64,000 nucleotides of DNA from Anaerolineales bacterium UBA2317. Its GTDB lineage: Bacteria; Chloroflexota; Anaerolineae; Anaerolineales; Villigracilaceae. The notes beneath the pieces were generated by a model. That model had not been told where the DNA came from and did no database searches. It saw nothing but the letters and a program-made list of their open reading frames with translations. The stretch covers positions 10,204-74,203 of the forward strand of contig DDVH01000029.1 of NCBI GenBank assembly GCA_002345215.1. The letters are read 5' to 3'. Numbering within the stretch: position 1 is the first letter of the stretch; each line of letters starts with the position of its first letter. Of this stretch, positions 57,820 to 64,000 are shown piece by piece. The position numbers were made by a program, and so were the translations under genes.

Positions 57820-59144
57820 ATCTTTTGCGTGCCTTGCGTTTAGATAAAAAAAATAAACATCAAATAATTAGTTTCGTTGGTTCAGGTGGAAAAACCACTG
57901 CCCTATTTCAATTAGCAAGGCAGGTTACAAGTCGCAGGTCACAGGTTTTTGTAACTACTACAACTCATTTAGGAACATGGCAAGCAAAACTTGCTGACCA
58001 TCACATTATTGCTAATACGCTTGATGACTTAAAAAATATTCCAAGCAAAGGTGTGATTTTGATTACAGGTGATGTTGATGCCGAAAAAGTAAATCCAATT
58101 GGTAATACCCTCTTAAATTGGCTACACGCATATTGTAAGAAACATACTATTCCCCTGCTTATTGAAGCAGATGGTTCGAGACAAAAGCCACTTAAATCAC
58201 CTGCGGAGCATGAGCCACCCATTCCAGAATTTTCTGATGCTGTGATTTATGTCGTTGGACTGAGTGCAATTGGAAAACCTTTAAGTGATGAACATGTTCA
58301 TCGAGCAGAAATTTTTTCACAACTTTCAAATCTTGAAATAAACAAAAACATTACACCTGATTCTATTATCAAGGCACTCACCCATCCGCAAGGCGGTTTG
58401 AAAAATATTCCAAGCCACGCAAAAAGAATTGCGTTGCTTAATCAAGCGGATACACCCGAATTGCAATCTATTGGCGGGGATATTGCAAACAAATTGCTGA
58501 ATTATTTTGATTCAGTTTTGGTTGGCTCTTTGCAACAAGAACATTTTCAAACTTTTGAAAAAACTGCTGGGGTTATTTTAGCCGCAGGTGACTCGACTCG
58601 CTTTGGGTCACCAAAACAATTATTAGATTGGAAAGGTAAACCGTTTATTCGTCACATAGCCGAAACCGCGCTTCAAGCTGGGCTTGAACCTGTTTTGGTG
58701 ATAACAGGCATTCACCACGCGGATATAGAATCTTGCCTAAAAGATTTGCCTGTGACAATAATTCAAAATCCAAATTACAAAGATGGGCAAAGTGAATCTA
58801 TAAAATTGGGAATACAAAATTTGCCAAAAAATATTGGAGCAAATATTTTTTTTCTTGCAGACCAACCTCAAATTCCAATGGAGGTGATAAAAGCATTGAA
58901 GGAAAGACATTCGCAAACTTTGTCGCCAATTATTGCTCCGCTTGTATTGGAAGAACGAAGAGCGAATCCAGTGTTGTTTGACAAAGTGACATTTCCTGAT
59001 CTACTGCAATTAACTGGTGATGTAGGCGGGCGGGCGATTTTTGACAAACACAAAGTAGATTATCTTCCCTGGCATGATGATATTTTGATTTTTGATGTAG
59101 ATACCAAAGAAGATTACGAAAGACTCAAAGGCTTGGATATATGA
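57816..59144 (+). CDS. YqeC-type P-loop protein fused to MobA/MocA-like nucleotidyltransferase
   Basis: 442 residues. The first 240 match YqeC, a P-loop protein of selenium/molybdenum hydroxylase maturation: IISFVGSGGKTTALFQLAR, VTTTTHLG, LLIEADGSRQKPLKSPAEHEPPIP. The second part is a MocA/MobA-like nucleotidyltransferase: AGVILAAGDSTRFGSPKQLLDWKGKPFIRH, IIQNPNYKDGQSESIKLGI, FFLADQPQIP, ANPVLFD, GDVGGRAIF. Together they would activate a molybdopterin cofactor, often with cytidine. Residues about 37-46 are repeat-derived (see 57921). No molybdoenzyme lies in the window. Overlaps both neighbours by 4 bp. Confidence 0.88.
   Translation: MNLLRALRLDKKNKHQIISFVGSGGKTTALFQLARQVTSRRSQVFVTTTTHLGTWQAKLADHHIIANTLDDLKNIPSKGVILITGDVDAEKVNPIGNTLLNWLHAYCKKHTIPLLIEADGSRQKPLKSPAEHEPPIPEFSDAVIYVVGLSAIGKPLSDEHVHRAEIFSQLSNLEINKNITPDSIIKALTHPQGGLKNIPSHAKRIALLNQADTPELQSIGGDIANKLLNYFDSVLVGSLQQEHFQTFEKTAGVILAAGDSTRFGSPKQLLDWKGKPFIRHIAETALQAGLEPVLVITGIHHADIESCLKDLPVTIIQNPNYKDGQSESIKLGIQNLPKNIGANIFFLADQPQIPMEVIKALKERHSQTLSPIIAPLVLEERRANPVLFDKVTFPDLLQLTGDVGGRAIFDKHKVDYLPWHDDILIFDVDTKEDYERLKGLDI
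57921..57947. repeat. CAGGTTACAAGTCGCAGGTC-type repeat inside the YqeC gene
   Basis: CAGGTTACAAGTCGCAGGTC followed by ACAGGTT is made of near-repeated 9-mers. It is read in frame as RQVTSRRSQVF, between the P-loop helix and the next strand. The style matches the repeats in the oxidase and mutS. Confidence 0.55.
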
Positions 59145-59707
59145 TTTCTGCGATTATTTTAGCCGCAGGAAAATCTATCAGAATGGGAGAAAATAAATTG
59201 CTGATGACTTGGGGAAATGTGACAGTGATAGAAAAAGTGATTCAAACGATTAAAGATTCTGGAATTGAAGATGTTGTTCTTATTACCAATCCAGATTTAC
59301 AAATCCCGATTCCCGATGTCCGAATTACAATTAACAACACCAACCACGAAATGCTTTCATCTATTCAAATTGGATTGCAGAATCAAAATGCCGAAAGTGA
59401 AGCAACACTCATAACTTTAGGCGACCAGCCACAAATTGAGTCAAGAAGCGTGCGGAGCGTATGCGAAGCATATCAAAAAAATAAATCAAATTTGGTAGTG
59501 CCAAGTTATCAAAATCGGCGCGGACATCCATGGTTGGTAGCAAAATCACTTTGGAATGAAATTTTGATGATGAAAGAAAATCAAACGCCACGAGATTTTT
59601 TGAACAAACATGCAAACGAAATTGAATATGTGAATTTTGATACGCCCACAATTTTGCAAGATTTGGATACGCCCGAAGATTACTTGAAATATAAACCGAA
59701 CGTGTGA
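59141..59707 (+). CDS. MocA-like molybdenum cofactor nucleotidyltransferase
   Basis: 188 residues. ISAIILAAGKSIRMGENKLLMTWGNVTVIEKVI, INNTNHEMLSSIQIGLQ, LITLGDQPQIESRSV and PSYQNRRGHPWLVAKSLW are the full set for the MobA-like NTP-transferase domain. A shorter, stand-alone relative of the second half of the preceding protein, so the two may act on the same cofactor or with CTP versus GTP. Overlaps the fused gene by 4 bp. PlsC follows 16 bp later. Confidence 0.88.
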   Translation: MISAIILAAGKSIRMGENKLLMTWGNVTVIEKVIQTIKDSGIEDVVLITNPDLQIPIPDVRITINNTNHEMLSSIQIGLQNQNAESEATLITLGDQPQIESRSVRSVCEAYQKNKSNLVVPSYQNRRGHPWLVAKSLWNEILMMKENQTPRDFLNKHANEIEYVNFDTPTILQDLDTPEDYLKYKPNV

Positions 59708-59723
59708 TACACTCCGCGCGCTT

Positions 59724-60380
59724 ATGTATTGGTTAACTGTTTTTCTTATCAAAATTTGGATACGACTGACTTGTCGTGTCGATGTATCGGAATTGCAAAA
59801 AGTGCCGATGAACGGACCTTTGATTGCAATTACGAATCATACGGGGCAAATTGAAGTGCCGATTATGTTCGCTTATTTACAGCCGCGCAAGATAACGGCA
59901 TGGGCAAAAGCCGAAGCATTTGATAATTTATTTTTGAAAGTTATTTTTGGAATTTGGAATGTAATTCCTGTACGGCGTGGTGAGGCGGATATAAAATCAT
60001 TGAAAGTTGCTGTGAAGATGATTAAAGATGGTTATATTTTTGGCATTGCCCCCGAAGGCACCAGAAATAAAACTGGAAAATTATTACGCGCGATGCCTGG
60101 CACTGTTTTGCTCGCCTTACATTCTGGCGCGCCGATACTGCCGATTGTGCATTGGGGTGGAGAAAATTATTTGAAGAATTTGAAAAGTTTCAAACGCACT
60201 GATTTTCATATCCGCGTTGGTGAGCCGTTCAAGTTAAATGTTGAAGGCGTGAAGATGACTGGTGAAATCCGTCAGCAAATTGCGGATGAGATGATGTATG
60301 AAATTGCGAAAATGCTTCCTGAAGAATATCGTGGGGAATATCGTGATTTGAGTAAGGCGACAAAACAGTTTATAAGTTGA
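59724..60380 (+). CDS. 1-acyl-sn-glycerol-3-phosphate acyltransferase-like (PlsC)
   Basis: 218 residues with one N-terminal membrane helix (YWLTVFLIKIWIRLTC). The catalytic motif reads NHTGQIEVP (His followed after four residues by Glu rather than the usual Asp). Motif 2 AWAKAEAFDN, motif 3 GIAPEGTRNKTGKL and motif 4 APILPIVHWGG are intact. It adds a second acyl chain to lysophosphatidic acid or a related lipid. Fits with the phosphatidylcholine synthase gene nearby, though the two are on opposite strands. Confidence 0.9.
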   Translation: MYWLTVFLIKIWIRLTCRVDVSELQKVPMNGPLIAITNHTGQIEVPIMFAYLQPRKITAWAKAEAFDNLFLKVIFGIWNVIPVRRGEADIKSLKVAVKMIKDGYIFGIAPEGTRNKTGKLLRAMPGTVLLALHSGAPILPIVHWGGENYLKNLKSFKRTDFHIRVGEPFKLNVEGVKMTGEIRQQIADEMMYEIAKMLPEEYRGEYRDLSKATKQFIS

Positions 60381-60412
60381 AGGTTGAAAGTCTAAGAGCT
60401 AAAGTCTAAAAT
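60376..60412. repeat. GTTGAAGGTTGAAAGTC-type repeat after plsC
   Basis: GTTGAAGGTTGAAAGTCTAA continues as GAGCTAAAGTCTAAAAT: two tandem near-repeats. It lies at the stop of the PlsC gene and fills the gap to the convergent GNAT gene. Confidence 0.5.
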
Positions 60413-60416
60413 CTTT

Positions 60417-60845
60417 TTATAACTTCATTTGATAGGCATTCGTATCACGTTTTGTAAATCCCAGTTTGATATATAACCGATTCGCGGCTACCCTCTGCAT
60501 GTTCGATGTCAGTGAAATATTTTTTGCGCCTCGAGTTTTTGCGACGTCAATGGCTTTGAGCATTAACTGCTCCCCCACTTTTTTTCCGCGAGCGGATTCA
60601 TCTACGATGACATCTTCGATGATGGAGCGAATTCCAGTGGGGACTTTGTAAACGATAAGAGTCAATGCGCCAACGATTTTATTTGATTCATCCCGCGCAA
60701 GCAGAAGGGTAGATGATGTATCCGCGAGCAGAGCATGTAACAGGTCAAGGGTTGGAGGCGGATTATTCTTCGTCAGTTGTGGAATCAGGCGTTGAAAGGC
60801 TTCGTATAATTCTTCATCTGCTTGTGTGGCGATTTCAATTTTCAT
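60417..60845 (-). CDS. GNAT-family N-acetyltransferase
   Basis: 142 residues. IEDVIVDESARGKKVGEQLMLKAIDVAKTRGAKNISLTSNMQRVAANRLYIKLGFTKRDTNAYQMKL covers GNAT motifs A and B, with the acetyl-CoA loop RGKKVGEQL. The N-terminal half holds TLLLARDESNKIVGALTLIVY. It transfers acetyl to an amine on a small molecule or protein; the substrate is not evident. Follows a small membrane protein gene 12 bp upstream. Confidence 0.9.
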   Translation of the reverse strand: MKIEIATQADEELYEAFQRLIPQLTKNNPPPTLDLLHALLADTSSTLLLARDESNKIVGALTLIVYKVPTGIRSIIEDVIVDESARGKKVGEQLMLKAIDVAKTRGAKNISLTSNMQRVAANRLYIKLGFTKRDTNAYQMKL

Positions 60846-60857
60846 AGAGTCTAATAA

Positions 60858-61229
60858 TCACAGTATTATTTTTGCGGAGTAAGTGCAAATCATAGTTATG
60901 CTATAAACAATCATAATAACAATTGCCGCCCACGCACCAAATTTTAAGCGTATGAATTCTAGCCAGTGCAAAAAAATTAGAACAATAGCCACTATGAAAG
61001 TAAAAATCCCCATTAAAAAATTATAAAATATTGTGTCTATTGTGTTTAAGGTATTATCCAATCCTAAAAATCTAATAATAGCTATAACAAATAATGAAAT
61101 ACTAATTGCAACAACTGATAGAAAAATATTTAAAATGATTTTCTTTAATCCATCAAGACGAAAAATCAATCCGAAACTTCCAATAATAAATATAACGAGA
61201 ATTGAAACACAAATTTCATAGTTCATCAT
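60858..61229 (-). CDS. Small four-helix membrane protein, unknown
   Basis: 123 residues, mostly hydrophobic: ICVSILVIFIIGSFGLIF, IILNIFLSVVAISISLFVIAII, FYNFLMGIFTFIVAIVLIFLHWL and WAAIVIMIVYSITMICTYSA. AT-rich and highly enriched in Ile/Phe, unlike its neighbours. No family recognised. Lies between the Pcs and GNAT genes, all on the reverse strand (17 and 12 bp gaps). Confidence 0.6.
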   Translation of the reverse strand: MMNYEICVSILVIFIIGSFGLIFRLDGLKKIILNIFLSVVAISISLFVIAIIRFLGLDNTLNTIDTIFYNFLMGIFTFIVAIVLIFLHWLEFIRLKFGAWAAIVIMIVYSITMICTYSAKIIL

Positions 61230-61246
61230 AAGAATCTCGGTGAGTT

Positions 61247-61963
61247 TTATGTCTGAGTATTATTTTTTGGAATCAAACTCAAACCAATGTAATAAGCCAC
61301 ATAAATCAAGGAAGCCCACGCCACCCAAGTTGGGTGATCTGGATATTGCAACAACGCCCAAATACCGATAGCACCATATAAATAAGTAAAAGCCAATGTG
61401 ACGTTTCGCAAATAACTATTGCGGCTGGGATAAATATATTTGACTGGGATAAAAACCATAATGTTAAACAACATCAGAAAAGCAAAGTTAATCCATGGTG
61501 GTAAATTCATGACGAGCATATACAACGCGGCGACGTTCCAATAGGATGGAAAGCCTTTGAAGTGATGGTCATCGGTCTTGGCATCGGTTTGCGTGAATTG
61601 ATAAGCGGAAGTTAATAAAATTAAACAAGCCGTGAAGAAGCGCACTGATTCGGGAAGCACATCAGCTTTGACGATAAAAATAACAGGCACAAGCACATAA
61701 TTTAAATAATCTAAAATGTTATCGAGCAATGCGCCGTCAATGCCATTTGCATATTTTTTGACATCTGCCCAACGTGCTAACATACCATCGAAACCATCTA
61801 CTAACACTGCTAAGACCATCCATAAAATCATCATGCGGTAATTGTTTTCAAAAATTGCGAGGATAGCTAGTAACCCCCAAATCGCTCCTGTTGCTGTGAA
61901 GAGATGTACTCCCCATGCGAGGACGACTCGTATTAAGTTTGGTTTGTCCGTTTCAGTTTGCAT
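61247..61963 (-). CDS. pcs: Phosphatidylcholine synthase (CDP-alcohol phosphatidyltransferase family)
   Basis: 238 residues, about eight membrane segments. AWGVHLFTATGAIWGLLAILA is the Pcs N-terminus. The CDP-alcohol phosphotransferase motif reads DGFDGMLARWADVKKYANGIDGALLDNILDY, keeping the D-G-x2-A-R-x8/9-G-x3-D-x3-D pattern. AYQFTQTDAKTDDHHFKGFPSYWNVAALYM follows as in Rhizobium-type Pcs. It joins choline with CDP-diacylglycerol to make phosphatidylcholine in one step. SD AAAGGA lies before the ATG. Confidence 0.88.
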   Translation of the reverse strand: MQTETDKPNLIRVVLAWGVHLFTATGAIWGLLAILAIFENNYRMMILWMVLAVLVDGFDGMLARWADVKKYANGIDGALLDNILDYLNYVLVPVIFIVKADVLPESVRFFTACLILLTSAYQFTQTDAKTDDHHFKGFPSYWNVAALYMLVMNLPPWINFAFLMLFNIMVFIPVKYIYPSRNSYLRNVTLAFTYLYGAIGIWALLQYPDHPTWVAWASLIYVAYYIGLSLIPKNNTQT

Positions 61964-62005
61964 ACAAAAGATTCCTTTATTTCAAATTTGTTGTGATTAT
62001 AAATG

Positions 62006-62041
62006 AAAAAGACCTCCGAGGTTTTGAAAACCTCGGAGGTC
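62006..62041 (-). terminator. Terminator of ileS
   Basis: Reverse strand GACCTCCGAGGTTTT and AAAACCTCGGAGGTC form a perfect 15-bp stem around a single C (in practice a 4-6 base loop), followed by TTTTTC. The stem wording is a common dispersed palindrome in environmental genomes. Confidence 0.85.
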
Positions 62042-62066
62042 TCGTTACTTACTGCTTACTGTTTTA
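62042..62066. repeat. CAGTAAGCAGTAAG-type repeat at the end of ileS
   Basis: On the reverse strand ACAGTAAGCAGTAAGTAACG follows the last ileS codons. Its TAA (62058-62056) is the ileS stop codon, and its CAG is the final Gln. Same repeat words as in the oxidase (20397) and mutS (24254). Confidence 0.65.
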
Positions 62067-64000
62067 TCAATCCAACTTTCACTTTTTCATTTTCAAATTC
62101 ATCTTCCACAACGGATGCATTACTTGGCGGATTCGCAAAAGATAATTTGGTGGTCAAGGTCTCAGCGGTGATGTAATCCTTATGCGTCTCAATTGCAGAT
62201 TTTAATCCAGCACTGGCTTCAATGAATAATTCAATTCGGTCAGCCACATCTAAATCAGAAGTCTTGCGTAAATCTTGTACTCTGCGAACAAATTCTCTTG
62301 CTAAACCTTCGGCGATTAATTCAGGCGTTAATTCAGTCACCAACGCGGCAACGTACGCGCCTTCTTCTGCAACTGCAAAACCTTCTTTGGCTAAGGCTTT
62401 CACTTCCACTTCATCCGAAAGGATTTGATACGTTTCGCTATCGAGTTTTACTTCCACTGGTTTATCGGCATGTAATGTGCTAGCAACTTCTTCTGGATTC
62501 AAAGCCAGAATCGCTTTTTGAAGTGCAGGGAATTTATTGCCATATTTCTGACCAAGTTGTTTTGGCAACGGCTTGACAGTATGTGATACGGCTTCAGTCG
62601 CCGCATCTAACAAGCGTACACGCTTCACGTTTAATTCATCCTGAATCACATCTACATTTTTCATCAAAGCATTTCTTTCGCTTGGGTTTCCAAGTGAAAA
62701 TGCGGCTTCTGCCAATGGTTGGCGAACTTTACGATTCGCTTTCTGGCGAGCAGAATGTCCTAATGAAACTAATTTCATTACGAGTTGCATTTCTTTGTTG
62801 AGTGATTCGTCTATAAATTCTTCCATCACTTGGGGCCATTCCGCAATGTGAACTGATTCAGGAGCAGTTTCATCAATCGAGCGGACTAAGTTTTGATACA
62901 ACTCTTCAGCGATGAATGGCATAGCAGGTGCGATTAATTTTGCAACCGTCACCAAAGTGTTATATAAAGTAGAATATGCGGCTTGCTTATCTGCCGATGA
63001 ATCATTTTTCCAAAAACGGCGGCGTGAACGGCGCACATACCAAGTGGAAAGTGTTTCAACAAATTTTTCCACAGGGCGTGTGGCATTGGTCACATCATAT
63101 TCTTCATAAGCTTTGGTCACGTCACGGACTAAGACATTTAATTCAGAAAGCAACCAACGGTCTAATTCATTGGTCGTGGCAGTCACGCGCAATGCTTGTG
63201 GCTTGTCGAGGTTGGCGTATGTGATGAAGAACGAATACACATTCCACAGGGTAAGCGTAAAGCTGCGGATCACGTCCCCTACCAAATCAGAAGAGAAGCG
63301 TCGCTCTTGCCCTGGTGGTGTCGCCGTGAACAAATACCAACGCAACGCATCCGCTCCGTGTAAGTTAATCACATCCCATGGTTGCACAATATTGCCTAAC
63401 GACTTAGACATTTTTCTGCCTTCGCCATCTTGAATGTGCCCCAAACAAATTACATTTTTGAATGAGACTTGGTCATTGAGCAAAGTGGAGATGGCATGAA
63501 GCGAATAGAACCATCCGCGTGTTTGATCAACCGCTTCACAGATGTAGTCAGCTGGGTACTGCGCCTCAAATTTATCTTTATTCTCAAACGGATAATGCCA
63601 TTGTGCATACGGCATCGAACCAGAATCAAACCACACGTCAATTAAATCTTTGACGCGCGTCATCTTACCTTCACATTTTTCACACTTCCATGAAACTTCA
63701 TCTACATACGGGCGATGTAAATCTAACTCGGTCAAATCTTTACCTGCTTTTTCAGATAACTCTTTGACAGACCCAACACATTCACGATGTTTACAATCAG
63801 CATTTTCACATTCCCAAACAGGCAATGGCGTGCCCCAATATCTTTCGCGCGAAAGTGACCAATCAATATTATTTTCAAGCCAATTTCCAAAGCGACCATT
63901 CTTGATATGGTCAGGAACCCAATTGATAGTTTTATTCAAACTGACCAATCTATCTTTCTTGGCACTTGTGCGAATATACCAAGACTCACGCGCATAATAC
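62056..64000 (-). CDS. ileS: Isoleucyl-tRNA synthetase, type 2 (N-terminal half cut by window edge)
   Basis: About 648 codons are visible; the frame is open to the right edge (YYARESWYIRTSAKKDRL lies upstream of the TTG at 63948, so that codon is not the start). SRERYWGTPLPVWECENADCKHRECVGSVKELSEKAG and CEKCEGKMTRVKDLIDVWFDSGSMPYAQ, the KMSKS site GRKMSKSLGN, and the anticodon-binding region ATRPVEKFVETLSTWYVRRSRRRFW match the eukaryote-like IleRS2 branch, not the common bacterial IleRS1. IleRS2 often gives mupirocin resistance. It charges tRNA-Ile. The C-terminus is altered by a repeat that supplies the stop codon. Confidence 0.96.
   Translation of the reverse strand, partial: YYARESWYIRTSAKKDRLVSLNKTINWVPDHIKNGRFGNWLENNIDWSLSRERYWGTPLPVWECENADCKHRECVGSVKELSEKAGKDLTELDLHRPYVDEVSWKCEKCEGKMTRVKDLIDVWFDSGSMPYAQWHYPFENKDKFEAQYPADYICEAVDQTRGWFYSLHAISTLLNDQVSFKNVICLGHIQDGEGRKMSKSLGNIVQPWDVINLHGADALRWYLFTATPPGQERRFSSDLVGDVIRSFTLTLWNVYSFFITYANLDKPQALRVTATTNELDRWLLSELNVLVRDVTKAYEEYDVTNATRPVEKFVETLSTWYVRRSRRRFWKNDSSADKQAAYSTLYNTLVTVAKLIAPAMPFIAEELYQNLVRSIDETAPESVHIAEWPQVMEEFIDESLNKEMQLVMKLVSLGHSARQKANRKVRQPLAEAAFSLGNPSERNALMKNVDVIQDELNVKRVRLLDAATEAVSHTVKPLPKQLGQKYGNKFPALQKAILALNPEEVASTLHADKPVEVKLDSETYQILSDEVEVKALAKEGFAVAEEGAYVAALVTELTPELIAEGLAREFVRRVQDLRKTSDLDVADRIELFIEASAGLKSAIETHKDYITAETLTTKLSFANPPSNASVVEDEFENEKVKVGLIKQ

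Noticed and set aside
1..64000. tRNA, rRNA, insertion sequence, prophage or replication origin
   Set aside because: No cloverleaf-like sequence, rRNA stretch, transposase, integrase, phage structural gene or DnaA-box cluster was recognised by eye; a tRNAscan and IS search would be decisive.

Overview
The window looks like a chromosomal segment of a low-GC member of the Chloroflexota, most like Anaerolineae. This rests on gene content and style, not on a marker gene. It carries many lipoproteins with Thr/Pro-rich stalks, an MttB-superfamily methyltransferase, a one-gene MetV-MetF methylenetetrahydrofolate reductase, two membrane pyrophosphatases, a run of GT87/GT-C membrane glycosyltransferases, a FhaA/FhaB-like pair, a SEDS-penicillin-binding-protein fusion and a type-2 IleRS. 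There are no phage or IS genes, rRNAs, recognisable tRNAs or CRISPR arrays. Superoxide dismutase and MsrB suggest tolerance of oxygen.

Layout. 1-9.4 kb: a peptide-type ABC binding lipoprotein (cut by the left edge), an S9 peptidase, a frameshifted lipoprotein gene, a two-lobed creatininase, an NBR1-like lipoprotein, MttB, and a RIO1 kinase. Between RIO1 and its upstream neighbour lies a compact transcription unit with promoter, strong SD, 20-codon ORF and terminator. 9.4-18.2 kb: a lipoprotein hydrolase, a histidine-kinase-like protein without the phospho-histidine, an acyltransferase fused to a CapD/PglF-type membrane domain, a formate/nitrite channel divergent from MetV-MetF, a TrmH methyltransferase, several small proteins, and an HsdR-N-like orphan next to gene debris. 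18.3-25.7 kb: an SH3 lipoprotein, a GlcD-GlcF-type oxidase riddled with short dispersed repeats, gpmA and mutS. 25.7-30.8 kb: four membrane glycosyltransferases. 30.8-40.4 kb: tandem hppA genes of the K+-independent and K+-dependent subtypes, an A-type Fe-S carrier with a Cys-rich tail, two paralogous SH3/stalk proteins, a zinc-ribbon protein, two FHA proteins and mtnP. 40.6-49.8 kb: a 2,773-residue RHS protein ending in a HELGH metalloprotease-like tail, followed by a lipoprotein. 49.9-64 kb: a SEDS protein fused to a transpeptidase domain that has lost its Ser and Lys, ferredoxin, sodA, aconitase X (two subunits), gluconokinase, YbaK, msrB, a cupin, molybdenum-cofactor maturation proteins, PlsC, GNAT, phosphatidylcholine synthase and ileS (cut by the right edge).

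How things connect. MetV-MetF, the FNT channel and MttB point to one-carbon and formate/methyl traffic. The pyrophosphatases point to PPi-driven ion gradients. The glycosyltransferases, acyltransferase fusion, PlsC, Pcs and SEDS-PBP build the envelope. The aconitase X operon overlaps gluconokinase and ybaK.

The features most unlike ordinary annotation are: (1) the 20-codon/short-RNA unit at 9.25-9.42 kb, whose SD pairs with an anti-SD-like stretch inside its own ORF; (2) a perfect hairpin hiding the SD of mttB; (3) short dispersed repeats living in frame inside genes, giving nearly the same 12-residue peptide in MutS and in the oxidase; (4) the RHS-metalloprotease plus lipoprotein pair; (5) the pseudo-transpeptidase SEDS fusion; (6) several genes whose -10 box lies 6-8 nt before the start codon, as in leaderless transcripts.
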